Shown here: in pieces, positions 31,198 through 44,687 of the stretch
How positions within the stretch are numbered: the stretch's first letter is position 1
Layout: each line of letters starts with the position of its first letter
NCBI RefSeq assembly: GCF_032118995.1
Contig: NC_092648.1
Span: forward strand, 23,402,059-23,466,058
DNA length: 64,000 bases
Source of the DNA: Asterias amurensis
Lineage: Eukaryota > Echinodermata > Asteroidea > Forcipulatida > Asteriidae
Direction: 5' to 3'
Program-made: the position numbers and the translations under genes
Notes under the pieces: model-generated
Told to the model about the DNA's origin: nothing
What the model saw: the letters and a program-made list of their open reading frames with translations, nothing else
Databases searched by the model: none

Positions 31198-34100
31198 ATG
31201 GACGACAGTTTACACTTCAGCGAAGATGATGTTCGTCAGCAACTGGATGCCCTTGGTTATCACAACGTTCCATCGGCACAGCTAAGGCAATTTGCTAGAG
31301 GTGAACAACTGATGATACTAACCACATGACCTTTGAACTTTAGCCATTAAAAGTATAGCACTCTCTTAGAAGCATTCGGGTACTTTTTCAAAATGTCCAC
31401 AGATTTACATTAAACTTACAGGGTTTGAAGATAATGATAATGGAAAGCTTCCCTTCAAATATAACTAGCTCAGTATGGTAGTTTTTGAGAAATGAGTAAA
31501 ACAAGTCACAAAATAATTTTTGTCTCATGAGACGAACATTATTTTAGCATGTAAAATCCCATTAACCAGTTATGATATTAGACCAAAACCATAGCGTAAC
31601 TTGTTAATACGTTTAAACATGCTGAAACTGAGACGAAAATTATTTGTTTTACTCATTTCATATAAACTACAGCACCTCAGTTAGTAAAATTTCAAGGGAA
31701 GCTTTCTACTATCATAATCTTCAAACTGTGTAAGTTTAATGTAAAATCTGTGGACATTGTGTTGTTTGTTAGGAAAAAGTACAGTGACCCTTTAAATCCT
31801 TTTTCAACAGTATAAGCAGGTAATGCAGAGCTGTTTTGAATTGTGAGACCCCAATTTTTATAGCACCTTCCGGTTTACAAGGTCAGCAGCCACCATGGCC
31901 ACTGCCAAAAACACTGGGGCAAACCCCTTCCCTTTGCGATAAGTGTATCTGGGTTCTTTTATGTACGTACATAACTTTACGTCCTCTAAAGGATGAAGCA
32001 ATCATGGTTGCGTGTCTCGCTTATAAAGGACACACATGTCAAGACTGGGACTCAAAACCACACTCTGCTGATCAGAAACACCTGAGCTTGAGTCCGGTGT
32101 GCTTTACCACTCGGCCAGGACACACCTATTCACATTACAGAGTCAGTTCCCAGAAAAAACAAAACCCTTGGGAAAATTCCTGGTAGGTAGGCATTATGCT
32201 ATAATTCTCTGGGTTTTTTTTGTTCTTCTTCAGATTTGGAAGGATTGATCCAAAGAGACACAGAGGAGAGAAGTAAATCAGATGAGGCATCATCACTTGC
32301 ATCAGAGATTGGTAAGGCATCTTAATGTCATCTCAATGCAATATGATCATACTATCTTATTTTGGTATATTGATTCTGAATTTCAAAATTTCTTTCATCC
32401 TTTGGTTTACCACATTTTTGCATTAGGCACTTTTACAAATGTCTTAATATGACTATTATTATTTTGTTTGATTTCGATATTAATTTGATTTCCATTTTGA
32501 AACATCTTTCTTTATAATGTTGTCTATAAATAAATCAGTATTGTGTAATATGGAAAGGTTATGGTAAGTATTATGTAGACAAAAAACAATCTATGACCTT
32601 AAACCTTTTAACTCTGCTGTAGACACATCTGACTAATATTCCTACTTGGTTTATGATATCAGATTACAGTTCAGATGATGTGAGTGTACCAGTTAGACAT
32701 CCTCAAGGAGGCAGTAGAAGACCCACCTCAGCTCCCACTGCACCAAGAGTAAGTCTCGCACTATTCTTTTTCCTTGTACGTTTGTAATCTTTTGAGTTAT
32801 AACCACAATAATGGTGGCTTCTTATGTAGAGCGCATATCCGTCACCCAGTGACGCTCAAGGCGCTGTAACTGTATAGCCTGCAAGATGTGGGACTAGGTT
32901 TGAATTATGAGACCTTATCCTGATGTAGCACCATGTATTGTTTGACAAGGTGCTGCGGCACAATTTGCTGCCGATCGGACCAGGAACACTGGGGAGAACC
33001 CCTTTTCTGTCCGATAATCGCATTGGGTTCTTTTACGTGTGTTAAACAACACACTGGACCATTGGCTTTACGTCCATTCGAAGGACAAAGCATTGTGGTT
33101 TAATGTCTTGCTTAAGGACACAGGTATCATGACTCTCTAAACCATTGAGTGCGGCGCTTTTAAAACGCCAGTATGACACGCCAGTATTTACCAAACAATT
33201 GTAAGCAGTAGTTATTTCCCCACCAAATATATGGTCAAAATAAGGAGACTGCTATCATACTGTAGAGCCCTGGTTTAAAGTTCATAGAATTTCCACCCCC
33301 TTAAAATTGAGTAGCCTACTAAACCCCCATCCCCCCCCCTGGTAAGTTTTATTGTATAACATTTGTATACAATTAAACAGCCAAGCTACGTCTTTAAGCC
33401 TACTTTGTCTACCTTGTCTTTAACTATAATGACAAATGCAGAATAAACATTAACAAATATAAGAATGTAAAACATAGATGATCTGCTCATGTTTACCAAA
33501 CAGGCAAGGTACATCCCGAGTACAAAAGTTCAGCCTAATCGTCCAGGATCTAGCAGGCAGCCAAGCTACCCGGCTAAGCATCCCCAGCCGTTCAGCTATA
33601 AATACGGTGATACGTCCATCGCTAATCTAGATACTACGGATGAAAGCGTCTCAGCCTCGGGGAGACAAGAAAGAAGAAGATCCACAGGAGAGAGAAAGAA
33701 ACCTGTGAAGACTGCCATGAAGAGAAAAGTAGTCAGGTAGGATTTTAGACTAGAATAGATGGATTGCACATAGCGTTATCCACCGTAACATTTGATGAAA
33801 TGTGCACATGTGCAAGGCTATCATTGGCTAAGAGCTGTGTGCAGCGTGTACACAAATGCACTTTTGCATCGTTTATCATCAAAAATGGCGGTCTAAGACA
33901 AATAGTGCAATCCATCTTTGGCAGTTTTATTTGCAACCTTAATCTAAAAAAATGGTTGGATGAAACTTACACTTGAATACAAAGTAAAAATTGTTTAAAA
34001 ACTACAATGCATAAAGATTTAACTGAACACATTTTCAAACATTGGAAAAAAGAATCTCAGGCAGGGCAAAAGGCAAAAGCAAAAAAACAGAAAAGAGACT

Positions 34101-37100
34101 GAGTGATAGTACCCCACCTGTGGGCGACCGAGTATCTTGATTAAATATGAATGTCAGTGCTTTATGAAATCGACCCCTGTTTGATTTGTAATTCATTACT
34201 TGTTAACAACTAGGCACAAGTTTTCTAAACAAAGTTATGTTAATGTTTCCCCTTTTTTAGGAAGCTGAATGGTCAAGTGCAAGTATTTGATGAATCCATA
34301 ACCGAGAGTGAATCGGGTAACTACTTCCTTGGATTAAAGGAACACGTTGCCTTGGATCGGTCAGGTTGGTCTTTGAAAAGCATTTGTAACTGTTTGTTAT
34401 AAAATGCATATGGTTAGATAGATATTTTAAAAGTAAAATACAATGATCCACACAAATTTGCCTCGAAATTGCGTGGTTTTCCTTTCACTTTGCGAACTAA
34501 CATGGTCGGCCATTTATGGGAGTCAAAAATTTGACTCTCATAAATGGCCGACTGGTTAGTCGACGAGGTAAAAGGAAAACCACGCAATTTCGAGTGATAC
34601 TTGTGTGGATCATTATATCCTACTTTTAAAATATCTCTCTAGACATATGCATTTTATAACAAACAGTTACGAACGCTTTTCAAAGACCAACTCGACCGAT
34701 CCAAGGCAACGTGTTCCTTTAACTTCATGAACGGACCAGTCTAGCGGTCCTATGTTTCACTCTGTAATTATCTATCAATTTCGTTGAGTAACCAAGTTTA
34801 CTCGCCCATAGTAAAAAACATTAGAGAAATCTTCTCTCAGTGGTTGCTAAGTTAATAACAGTGCACTTGGTAAAACTGTGTAGTTCTTTTTCTTTGTGTT
34901 ACTTTTTTTTTTTTATTGTATAAAGAATTCTGGGCCAGTAAACATTTTGCACTACAAGCCATGTGGTGTTGTCCGTTTTCCCCAAAGATTTGAGCCCTGG
35001 CTCGCATGGAGAGATGTGTCTTAAAAACTCTGTATGATTCACCCAGGGGTATAAGTGGGTAGTAGTTGATATTGAGTATTATGATATTACCCATGTTGTA
35101 TACTCCCTAAGAGAGCTGAGAAAGATTAAAGGCAGTGGACACTATTGGTAATTGTCAAAGACTAGCCTTCACAGTTGGTGTATCTCAACATATGCGTAAA
35201 ATAACTAACCTGTGAAAATTTGAGCTCAATCGGTCATCGAAGTTGCGAGATAATAATGAAAGAAAAAAACACCCTTTTCACACGAAGTTGTGTGCGTTTA
35301 GATGGTTGATTTCGAGACCTCAAGTACTAAATCTGAGGTCTCGAAATCAAATTCGTGGAAAATTACTTCTTTTTCAAAAATTAAAGCACATCAGAGGGAG
35401 CTGTTTCTCACAATGTTTTAAACCATCAACCTCTCCCCATTACACGTCACAAAGAAAAGTTTTATGCTAATAATTATTTTGAGTAATTACCAATAGTGTC
35501 CACTGCCTTTAAAGGAATGGATGACCAGGGCACTAATGTAAAGGACATTGAGACAGTAATTGTGAAAAGCGTTGAACAGGAATTTGGTATTATTTATTAT
35601 TATTATGTTTAAATTTCATGAACTCAGGAGAGGGACAAGATGTAAGTGATCGTTTATCTCGCTTGGCCTTGAGACAAGAGGAGGTGTATCCTGAAGATGT
35701 TGATGAAGAAACGACCCTGACTGAATCAGACGATGCATCGAGCCTTACGGGTCTCATCTACAGCCATAGACGCCCACAACTATCCAGAGATCTGGTAAAT
35801 AAGTCTGACATTCCACTTTATAACATTCTGGTCTATATCTCAGAGCTTACGTGGTATCAGTTATGCTGAGACGCTTTTCTATCTGAAATATTTGCATGAC
35901 TAAAAGACTTTGAGTGTTTAACCAAATCCTACTCTTCTCTTTTGGAACACAAGGTGGCAGCAGACTTACCAAATACCAGGTGTCGTGAATTGCCATTGTA
36001 TATGCATTCTGATCATTTGCTGAAAGACAATTATTTGCAATTGTGATGATTAAAAAAAAAAATTCTTTAGTGTTTTTCACCCATCTTAGTATATTAGCAT
36101 TTAGTATACAACTATTGACTGCTGTGTTTTTTATTTCATTAATATCTCGCTACTTCGACGACCAATTGAGCTCAAATTTGCACAGATTTGTTATTTTATG
36201 CATATATGTTGAGATGCAACAACTGTGGAGACTAGTCTTAGACAATTACCAATAGTGTCCAGTGTCTTTAATACCAGATGTTTATTTTGTACTTTGATGT
36301 TTATTTTGTGTTCAGTATTCGCACCGGCCAGCTGGGGATGAAGACACGGTGTTTAAACCACATCTCCCAAGATCATGTAAGTAATGCAATCTCCGTCACA
36401 ATGAGAAATGCGACTTGGATGCAGTGTAAGCCAGAGGGGTGTCTGGGTTCCTGATTGACATCCTCTTTTAAATTTTGATGCAATGTTTTATCTGTCATGT
36501 GTACATATGATAAAGGTCAACAGTTTGGACACCCAGTTTTTAAATTTGCAGCAAATTTTGACAGCCTTTCACCAAATCCAGGCTAAATACCGAGCCAGTA
36601 AGTGGCAAGGAGGAACAGGTAACCAGCACCTCTTCATGGCCATCCTTCCACACAATTTTAAATACCCCGCCCTTCAGATAAAAAAAAAAATCAATAAATA
36701 AAAAGTAATAAATAAACCCACCAAGGTTTGCTTTCAATGTACTTTTATGTTTTCAGTTATCAGACCAGATTCTGCACAGCCAAGGACTAAACATGATAAG
36801 AAAACTGATCCAGTCTCAAGGTATGCATGACTTCACTCTCACTCTTTGCATGGTGTATTTTGATTCTAACTTTATCCAGTTTGCAATAGAGCATATTATA
36901 TTTGCTAAACAAAACAAAACTACTGTGCAGGGCCCAATCTTCATCTGCTTAAGCAAAATACCCAAATACATTTTCTAAGGCAACTCTATAAAGTTGGGCC
37001 CATGTCTCATGCATATTCGGACGTTTGTGGGATCACTTCGGTTTAATGCTAGAATAAACCATAAACTGGCGAGGCTTTTTGTACAGTCTATTGGATTACA

Positions 37101-39088
37101 GCTGCTCTTATCTGTGTTTCAGGCATCAGATGTACAGAGCAGAATGGAACAGTCATCGAGCACCGGGAGAGAAAAACAGAAATGATCTGAGATGGAATAT
37201 CCGGGTAAGTCTCAAACTCCTTGACCTGTAGGCGACTGGTATCCCAATGTGTTACAGGCATAGAGCTATATAATGACTAACACCCTGTTATACATGCACT
37301 ATGGTTTTGAAGCCGTGTGGATGCATCCATGTTTGTGTACAAACCAATGCAAATGCTTGAAATTTTGTACGGCAATTTTACAACTATTGCATGATAGTGC
37401 GTTTGTCCTTTTCTATGCGTCATTGAACCAAATAAAATGCAGCAAATGTGAATGCACAATCTGCTGATAAGCGTACAAACTGCGAGCGTCATGAGGCGCG
37501 TATACTTTTTTTATAACATCATTTAGCACAAACAATAATTTGGCAGCGCTGGGATAAATGCGAATGGGCAGTCGCGAACGTGTAAAGCACACACGCCGAA
37601 TGTAAAACAAAATCGTGGCAATGTGTGTTTTCTTAAAATTAGAATTGTTCCATAGTCACGCACCACATCAAACATGTCTGCGCCCTGGGTGGCTTCGAAA
37701 CGCAGAGCAAGTTAGCGCTCTAGTCAACATATCTAGCTCTATGGTTGCAGGCATGATGTTCTTCCCACTTTAATCTGATTGACAACTTTTTTTTGCACTT
37801 TGAACAATAGGAAAAATTATGATAAATAGCCTAAAAAGTGTTCTAAGCCATGTGTAGGTCAGCCTTTGTACTCAACAAAAATATTGCGACTTTTTTCCCC
37901 AAGGACCAAATGTTGTACCTAGTGTTAATGTTTGCTAAAGCCATGTGTGCAGTGTTAGATGTGCATCACATATCTTTATACGAATAACATGAGTAACTCA
38001 TTAAAAGCAGACCGGAGGTTGCCTAAAACAAAATTTGGGTCCATACCTACCAGTCATTGAACAGTTTTCAACAAGATCTCGTTTTGGTTATATCCTATGA
38101 TTAAAAATAACCTTGTACTCGTAAACAGATCACTATCGCCACATATTTTTTTCCCAATGTGCATCGCTGACCGATTGTTAAATCACAAACATTTTATTGC
38201 AAAAGAAATTCTTTATGTAACCGGTTTCTCAACTCATGAACCCCCCAAAATGGTTGTTGATGAAAAAAAGTACTATCAAGGGTAGAAATTAGGGGATATT
38301 GCATTATTACATATGGGCTAGTAAAAAAACTTGTAGGTGACCCAAAATTTGTTTGACTCGTCTGGACTGCAAATGAAAAAAAAATAGTTAAAGGAACACG
38401 TTGCCTTGGATCAGTCGAGTTGGTCTTTGTAAAGCGTTAGTAACCGTTTTTATAAAATGCATATGGGTAGAAAGATGTTGTAAAAGTATAATACAATGAT
38501 CCACACAAACATGCCTCGAAATTGCACGGTTTTCCTTTTACCTCGTCGACTAACACGGTCAGCCATTTATGGGAGTCAAATTTTTGACTCCCATAAATGG
38601 CCGACCGTGTTAGTTTGCACAGTAAAAGAAAAACCTTGCAATTTCGAGGCAAACTTGTTGGGATCATTGTATTCTACTTTTAAAACATCTAACCAACCAT
38701 ATGCATTTTATAAAAAAGGGTTACAAACGCTTTTTTTCGGACCAACTCGTCCGATCCAAGGCAACGTGTTCCTTTAAGGGAAATAACACTTTACATGTGT
38801 TCACCTCCCATTCACCTCTCATTTTTTAAGGATCTCATCCCTGATGGAAGGCCACACCATTTCTAATAAAATCCGTCCCCTTTCTTTTGCATAAATTTCT
38901 TTATCCGTACTATTTTCTTCCAGGAGCAAATGATGTACAAGGACACAGTCACATACCCAAGACGCACTCCAAAGGTTTTCTCTGCTAACAATTACATCGT
39001 CCCTACTGACAAGAAAAGACAGGCACTAAGATGGGCCGTCAGGACTAGTCTTGCTCACAAACAGATGCCATTGTCAAACTTTGAATAA
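31198..39088 (+). CDS. HYLS1: HYLS1, centriolar and ciliogenesis protein
   Basis: Ten coding exons give 1095 nt (364 aa): 31198-31300, 32234-32311, 32663-32748, 33504-33736, 34261-34316, 35628-35794, 36316-36376, 36757-36820, 37123-37204, 38924-39088 (stop TAA). All phases agree. HYLS1 is a centriole component recruited through SAS-4/CPAP and needed for cilium formation; human mutations cause hydrolethalus syndrome. Seen: an N-terminal region predicted helical (DVRQQLDALGYHNVP), a basic block MKRKVVRKLNGQVQVFDES followed by an acidic ESESG stretch (about 159-186), and the C-terminal conserved blocks EWNSHRAPGEKNRNDLRW (290-307) and NNYIVPTDKKRQALRW in the last exon. All have clear counterparts in vertebrate HYLS1 (human 299 aa). 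The start is the first ATG after acceptor ttgcag at 31195, so an upstream non-coding exon is likely. No AATAAA was seen within 200 nt after the stop. Introns hold several short elements. Confidence 0.93.
31367..31797. repeat. Inverted-repeat element, GGGTACTTTTTCAAAATG family
   Basis: Arms of about 90 bp (TTCGGGTACTTTTTCAAAAT... and the complement of ...GGAAAAAGTACAGTGACCC) share GATTTACATTAAACTTAC and GGAAAGCTTCCCTT. A left-arm-only copy lies at 63580-63712. It is in the first intron after the HYLS1 start exon. Confidence 0.75.
31840..32135. repeat. Dispersed repeat with GGGTTCTTTTA core, copy 1
   Basis: It shares, in order, TATAGCACC, ACACTGGGG, ACCCCTT, TGGGTTCTTTTA, TTTACGTCC and a tRNA-B-box-like end with the repeat at 32806-33165. 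A tail fragment lies at about 63735-63800. Confidence 0.55.
32806..33165. repeat. Dispersed repeat with GGGTTCTTTTA core, copy 2
   Basis: It begins GGTGGCTTCTTATGTAGAGC, then CAGTGACGCTCAAGGCGC, then the shared core (ACACTGGGGAGAACCCCTTT, TTTACGTCC). HYLS1 intron 3. Confidence 0.55.
34334..34722. repeat. TTAA-ended palindromic element, family III, copy 1
   Basis: Ends TTAAAGGAACACGTTGCCTT and complement. The whole 389 bp folds back, with the centre GGCCATTTATGGGAGTCAAA facing its complement. HYLS1 intron 5, about 18 bp from the exon 5 donor. Confidence 0.9.
35126..35512. repeat. TTAA-ended short element, family I, HYLS1 intron 5
   Basis: Full copy with both ends, the conserved CATATGCGTAAAATAAC region and a central TTTCGAGACCTCA hairpin. 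Confidence 0.9.
35953..35987 (+). repeat. Fragment of the GGTGGCAGCAGAC fold-back family
   Basis: Only one arm (GGTGGCAGCAGACTTACCA) is present, in HYLS1 intron 6. The other arm is missing. Confidence 0.6.
36120..36272. repeat. Half of a family I element, HYLS1 intron 6
   Basis: Only the right half in this orientation is present: AATATCTCGCTACTTCGACG through CAATTACCAATAGTGTCCAG. Confidence 0.75.
38388..38776. repeat. TTAA-ended palindromic element, family III, copy 2
   Basis: Same ends (TTAAAGGAACACGTTGCCTT) and same central fold-back (AGCCATTTATGGGAGTCAAA) as copy 1. HYLS1 intron 9. Confidence 0.9.
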
Positions 39089-39301
39089 CAGATGAGTTTT
39101 ATGATTTTTGTATATATATATATTTATTTGTAATATCTGCTATTTGGTGCCAGTCAGAAGTAACTTGTAACTGCCACACATGTAGACAGGGATCAAACCC
39201 AAGTTTATGATATAACCTAGGAACCGGCAGCAGAGGGATCACCTTAAAGGGGTTCAAGTGACTGGCACCCATTGAAAAAAAAATATTAGAGAGCCGGCAT
39301 G

Positions 39302-39700
39302 TTAAAGACACCGGACACTATTGGCAATGGTAAAAGACTAGTCTCCACAGTTGGTGTATCTAAACATATGCATAACATGACAAACCTGGGAAAATTTGAG
39401 CTCAATCAGTCGTCGAAGTTGCGAGATACTAATGAAAGAAAAAAAACACCCTTGTCGCACCATTGACACACAAAGTTAAGTGCTTTCAGATGCTTGATTT
39501 TGAGACCTCAAATTCTTAATCCGAGGCCTTGAAATCAAATTCGTGGAACAGTACTTCTTTCTCGAAAACTACGTCACTTCAGAGGGAGCTGTTTCTCACA
39601 ATGTTTTATACTATCAACCTCTCCCCATTACTCGTAATCAAGAAAGGCTTTATGCTAATAATTATTTTGAGTAATTACCAATAGTGTCCACTGCCTTTAA
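39302..39700. repeat. TTAA-ended short element, family I, downstream of HYLS1
   Basis: The left end TTAAAGACACCGGACACTAT is slightly diverged and the right end is perfect. The central hairpin is decayed. Confidence 0.88.
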
Positions 39701-39959
39701 TCTGCAGGTCACAGGTTCAAACCCAAAATTATTTAAAATTTATTGTCAGTTTTCCTTGTTGTTGTTTGATGTATTTGATATGTTGAACATTCATTATACA
39801 TGTAGAAAGGCATTGGTAAATTAGACTCCGAGGTTTGTCCTTAATTCAGACCAATACTGACCTTTGAAAAAAAAGGACATTTTAATTGGGTACAGCATGG
39901 TTGATGTAGTTTTACAGTTTCAAAGACTTCATACATGTAGCTCTTCAATTATTGTACTG

Positions 39960-40132
39960 CACTCATTTTCTGAGGGCAAAACAAATTGAAGTAGGAAGAT
40001 TTTCATAGATATGTAATGATCCTCGTGCACTGATTTTCTGAGAGCAAAACAAGTTGAAGTAGGAAGATTTTTATAGCTATTCAATGATTGTTGTGCACTG
40101 ATTTTCTGAGAGCAAAACAAATTGAAGTAGGA
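39960..40132. repeat. 68-bp tandem repeat, 2.5 copies
   Basis: Units at 39960, 40028 and 40096 start CACTGATTTTCTGAGAGCAA (first unit CACTCATTTTCTGAGGGCAA). The third stops after about 37 bp where a family III fragment begins. Confidence 0.85.
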
Positions 40133-40425
40133 CTGAACACTTTTATAACAAACTGTTACAAACGCTTTTCAAAGACCGACCCGACCGATCCAAGGCAACG
40201 TGTTCCTTTAAAACTAAAACAACTATCATTTCTAGATATCGAGAATAACAGATTTATTTTAAACACATGTCATGACACGGTGAAACGTGTGGATACAAGG
40301 GTGGGTTTTTCCCGATATATTTTTTCCCGACTCCGATGACCAATTGAGCCTAAATTTTTCATAGGTTTGTTATGTTATATTAAAGTTGTGGGCCTTTGGA
40401 CAATGCGGTTTGCTGATGTTGTGCG
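40133..40425. repeat. Family III end fused to a family II fragment
   Basis: CTTTTCAAAGACCGACCCG through GTGTTCCTTTAA is the right end of family III (to about 40210). It is followed directly by the right two-thirds of family II (ATATCGAGAATAACAGATTT through TTGGACAATGCGG). Confidence 0.65.
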
Positions 40426-40831
40426 ATTGCTTTAACAAAGTATGTGCCTTATTAACATAATTAGTACTAGATTGCCTGAAATACCAAGTTTGATATACTA
40501 ACTAATTAAGTGCTTCAGCGATAATGTATATAGTTTACTTTTTCATAAAATTTAATATTTTGAAGTATCAATACTTTTAATGACTTATGAGTAACTATTA
40601 ATTAAACATTAAAAGCGATTTGAGAGAATTTTTTGAGTAAACCTGTTTCTCATCTTTAGTGTGATGTTAGGTAGATTTTGGCTCTATACCATTTTTCATT
40701 AAAGTAGTTACACTGTTGTATTTTTCTAAAGTTACTCCTTTATTTTTATCAACTTATCAACTTTTGACCAAAAGAACCCACCAATGCTGACTTTTTAGCA
40801 TTTTTTGTACCAAAACATTACAAAAATGCTC

Positions 40832-41130
40832 GACTTACCCCCTGCAAATTTATTTGTAAACTTTTGACCCAAATAAGACAAATGCTGGACTTACCCCTTG
40901 CAATTAATTTTGTCAATTATTGACCTAAATAAGACAAAAATCCTGGACTTACCCCTTGTGATATCTTCGAAATCTTTGACCTAAAACTAGACAAAAATCC
41001 TGGACTTACCCCTTGTGATATCTTCGAAATCTTTGACCTAAAACTAGACAAAAATGTTGGACTTACCCCTTACAGTTAATTTTGTCAATTATTGACCCAA
41101 ATAAGACAAAAATCATGGACAAATCTGGTC
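40832..41130. repeat. Tandem repeat of about 58 bp, about 5 copies
   Basis: Each unit has GGACTTACCCCTTG, a variable middle, TTTGACC.AAA and AGACAAAAATCCT. Two middle units (GTGATATCTTCGAAATC) are nearly identical; the outer units share another middle (AATTTTGTCAATTATTG). Confidence 0.75.
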
Positions 41131-41733
41131 ATTGAATAGGGGCCTAAAACTCTGTAAACAAATGTATACCTTCATAGTCTTTCAAAACCTATCAATTGAA
41201 AGGGCGCAAGACAAATAGAATATGTTATAAAGCAACAGCCAAATAATTTATTTGCATTTTTACACTAGACATGGTTTAGTACCTTGAACCAACATGAGTT
41301 AAATTGTAAGAGGGAAAACACACAATCGTTTTTCAAGGAGTACATTCAAACCATTCCTGTAGCTTTGAAAACTGTTAATGAAGTAACATCCCTTTAAGAT
41401 ATGTCTTTAAGGAAGATACATGTAGATGTACAAGCTTTACAAGTGATAATGCCCTGCTTCAGTACACAGCTTTTCAACTTGCATACTACATATGCATAGA
41501 TCACAGTCAAATCAAGGTTTTTATGTTGATCAAATACAACTTATTGCATAATTTACATAATCAAATATTAAAACATGTCAACAAAAAGTCATTTACACTG
41601 AAACACAACTTGGAGCAAAAAAGCCCGGTCCAAGTGGAGTAATTATGGGAAAATTCATAAGAGATTAATGATCCCTAATGTTGATCCTGTTTTAGCTATT
41701 CGCTATCAGCTTCACTGATTTGATCTAAATTAC

Positions 41734-42102
41734 TTAAAGACACTGGACACCTTTGGTAATTGTCAAAGATCAGTCTTCTTGTATCTCAACAGTCATGTAC
41801 GCACAAAATAACAAACCTGTGAAAACTGGTCATCGAAGTTGCGAGATAATAACACCCTTGTCACACAAAGTTGTGTACTTGCAGATGCTTGATTTCAAGA
41901 CCTTAAAATCTAATTTTGAGTGTCTCAAAATCAAATTCAAATATTTTAGTGGAAAATTCTTTCTTGAAAGCAACTTTACTCCAGAGGGAGCTGTTTTTCT
42001 CACAATGTTTTTTACTATCAACAGCCCACGATTGATCGTTAACAAGAAAGTTTTTATGCTAACAATTATTTTGAGTACTAACCAAGTGTTGGATGCCTTT
42101 AA
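41734..42102. repeat. TTAA-ended short element, family I, diverged
   Basis: Ends TTAAAGACACTGGACACCTT and GTGTTGGATGCCTTTAAAG. Internal order is conserved. It contains a 135-aa chance reading frame. Confidence 0.8.
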
Positions 42103-43704
42103 AGAGTCCATCATTCTCCTCAGAATATTTGTTTTGAGATTCTGTTCAGGACTCGTGTAGCAACAAAAATACGCTGTTTTATAATCAAGCATCCATGAAC
42201 CACAAACCTAAAAATATCTTTATAATTCAAAAATTATAATTTCTTTTGTTGGTTGATAAATATCTATTTGTTGAAGTACAGCATTTTTGCAATACATTCA
42301 AGAAACATAATCAAAACTATTCGTAATAAAACAGAACAGAAAGGTTATGTAAAGAGTACATGGAAAATAAACAGATACTGAAATGCCCTTAGAAGTAAAA
42401 CCTGGACGAAACATTCTGTAAGCAAAGGAAACAATACGTTGGAATGTAAGATTACACACAAACGGTAAGTTGATAACGCTTATATACATATAAAGTACAA
42501 ACCATAATGGCCGCCACTTACTGGTTTCAATATTTACAATGCATGGCCTTTAACTGTTTACTTTTAATATAGAACACTGAAACCTCAAAAAGTCTGCTTT
42601 ACTACAGAGATTTTAGTTGCATTAAGATTATGCTGTTTCTCAAATTTAAAGTTCTTTGCAAGAAGCACTTGTTTGTCACTATCATTGGAAGCCCTACTCC
42701 AGATGGTTTTCATATTCTTTAAGGGATGGGTTATTAAAGATGGATACAGCAATATCACAATTTTTGTTTTGCCTACTTTAACCCCTTGCACATCACACCT
42801 TCACACATTTTACTTTTACAGTTTATCAGAACTATATTCTTCAAACATGTCAAACAAACTTGAATCCTCGAATCTGATTGGTCGACCCATGGCAACAAGC
42901 GGTGTGATATAAACCAATATCACTCGGCTCATATCACACCATGTTTATATTAACTCCACATATTACGCTATTCTAAGCTAAATACCTGTGCCCAAAACTT
43001 GCATTAGTCTGAGTGTCAAGTTTGCTTGAAGATAACTTCATCATCACACCTGCGTGTCTGTGTCCCATACCCGAGTCTGCTATATTTTTTTGATATTCAA
43101 CTTGCCCTAGCATGATAACTAGTATTATCCTTACACTATAGCAGCAGATAAATTTCAGACAACACCATCGATTAAAACACCATATTACGCTGTAACATTT
43201 ATAGCAATAACAGTTACCTATAATGTAAGTCAAGTGACCATACTACGTGTCAGGTTAGAACACCCATCCCACCCTATTTTGTTTAATAAATTTTTATTAA
43301 ATAACTCCCTTTTTGCTCATTACATAGTTCCACCCATATACTAATCAATCAACATCCTTTATTGCTGTTCAATTTCGTTGTAAACTGTAGTTCAATACAA
43401 AATGAGCTGTAACACCCTCAAAGGCACCTTTACTTATTCACACTGTCACTGGAGTAACTTTCCTGTGGTTTCTCTCCATATTTCTGATTTCTAAATAAAG
43501 AACAAACCATTTCCTTGTTCTGAACTGACACCTAGGGACACATAACAAACTGATTTAATTATTGTTTTATTTATCAGTCAAGGACTGAAAACACAATCCA
43601 CAGAGTGCCCCCGACGGGATTTCAAAGCTGGGTCCTAGTGGTTGAAGGCAAGGAAAGAAACCACTCTGCCGAACCAAAACGCCAAGATGAGTGGCATTCT
43701 CTAT

Positions 43705-43954
43705 GGGTGCGTTTGATTAGCTTCCCTGGGTCGACCCTGCGGTGCTCACTCGAGTGAGCCCCTGATAAGAGCTAATCAGACGATCACTAGCCCTCTCGTG
43801 GTGATGTCATGCACCTCGGGCCAGCCCCAAGTGAGCCACTCCACAAGCAGGGCACTTGGAACTAACCCGGGTGAGCCCCTGGATTGACGTCAAAGCTATT
43901 TGAACTTACCGGGGGCAGACATGGGTCGACCCGGGAAGCTAATCGAACGCACCC
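43705..43954. repeat. GGGTGCGTTTGATTAGCTTCC family element, copy 2
   Basis: Terminal inverted repeats GGGTGCGTTTGATTAGCTTC and GAAGCTAATCGAACGCACCC. Internal GCTCACTCGAGTGAGC and GTCGACCC motifs are as in the copy at 10878-11120. Confidence 0.85.
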
Positions 43955-44340
43955 TTGAGTCCTTAAAGAAGAAAAAAAAAAAAAATTAACAACAATTTAG
44001 ACCCCGCCTGGTTGGCACCAATCTACTCTAGATACTGTAACACGTGTTAAATTTACATCAGGAATAAATAATTTTGTTTGTGCTTTTACCCATAGCCTGA
44101 TGTGTGGTAAGCACTGTTTAGTCTCGCGTGGGCAAGCATTATTACATACTTCATGTACTTAGTGCGGACCAAAGAGGGCCACAAAGTGTATGCACTTGAA
44201 ACGCTATGTGGAATGTTTAACATCTGGCACACAAGTGTTGAAGAAAATAAATCTCCTGGAAGTGCACAGAACAAAGTACTACCCATACATCATTATGGGT
44301 CAAAACACAAATAACTTACTCTATGATATGTTTGATTATA

Positions 44341-44687
44341 GATGCTATGTCAGATTTTTGGCCCCAAACATGTGAATGGTATTTCATAGAGTATCACCCG
44401 CTCTAACGAAAAAAAAGTTTAATTTTTACTTTTAATGGTCAGGAACCATGACAACAATTTAAAACGTTTCTTATAAAACACATAAGAATTGGTCACGTGA
44501 TATATTGTCGGGATCCCAACAAAAACTAATTTTGAGTACTTTATTTCACTGCTACTAATAACTGGCAAACTTTTTCGAGCAATGGCTCAAATGAAAGCTT
44601 GTAACTTTCTCGACCCCCTTCAAAATACCTATTGAATTTTAAATCAAAATGTTTGGGTCAAATCGGCCAAAAATCTGACATAGCATC
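44341..44687. repeat. Inverted-repeat element with 23-bp perfect ends
   Basis: GATGCTATGTCAGATTTTTG at 44341, with the perfect 23-bp complement at 44665-44687. The 300-bp centre has no ORF of note. Confidence 0.8.

Noticed and set aside
41753-42160. 135-aa plus-strand frame
   Set aside because: Lies almost wholly in a family I element and repeats similar chance frames in other copies.
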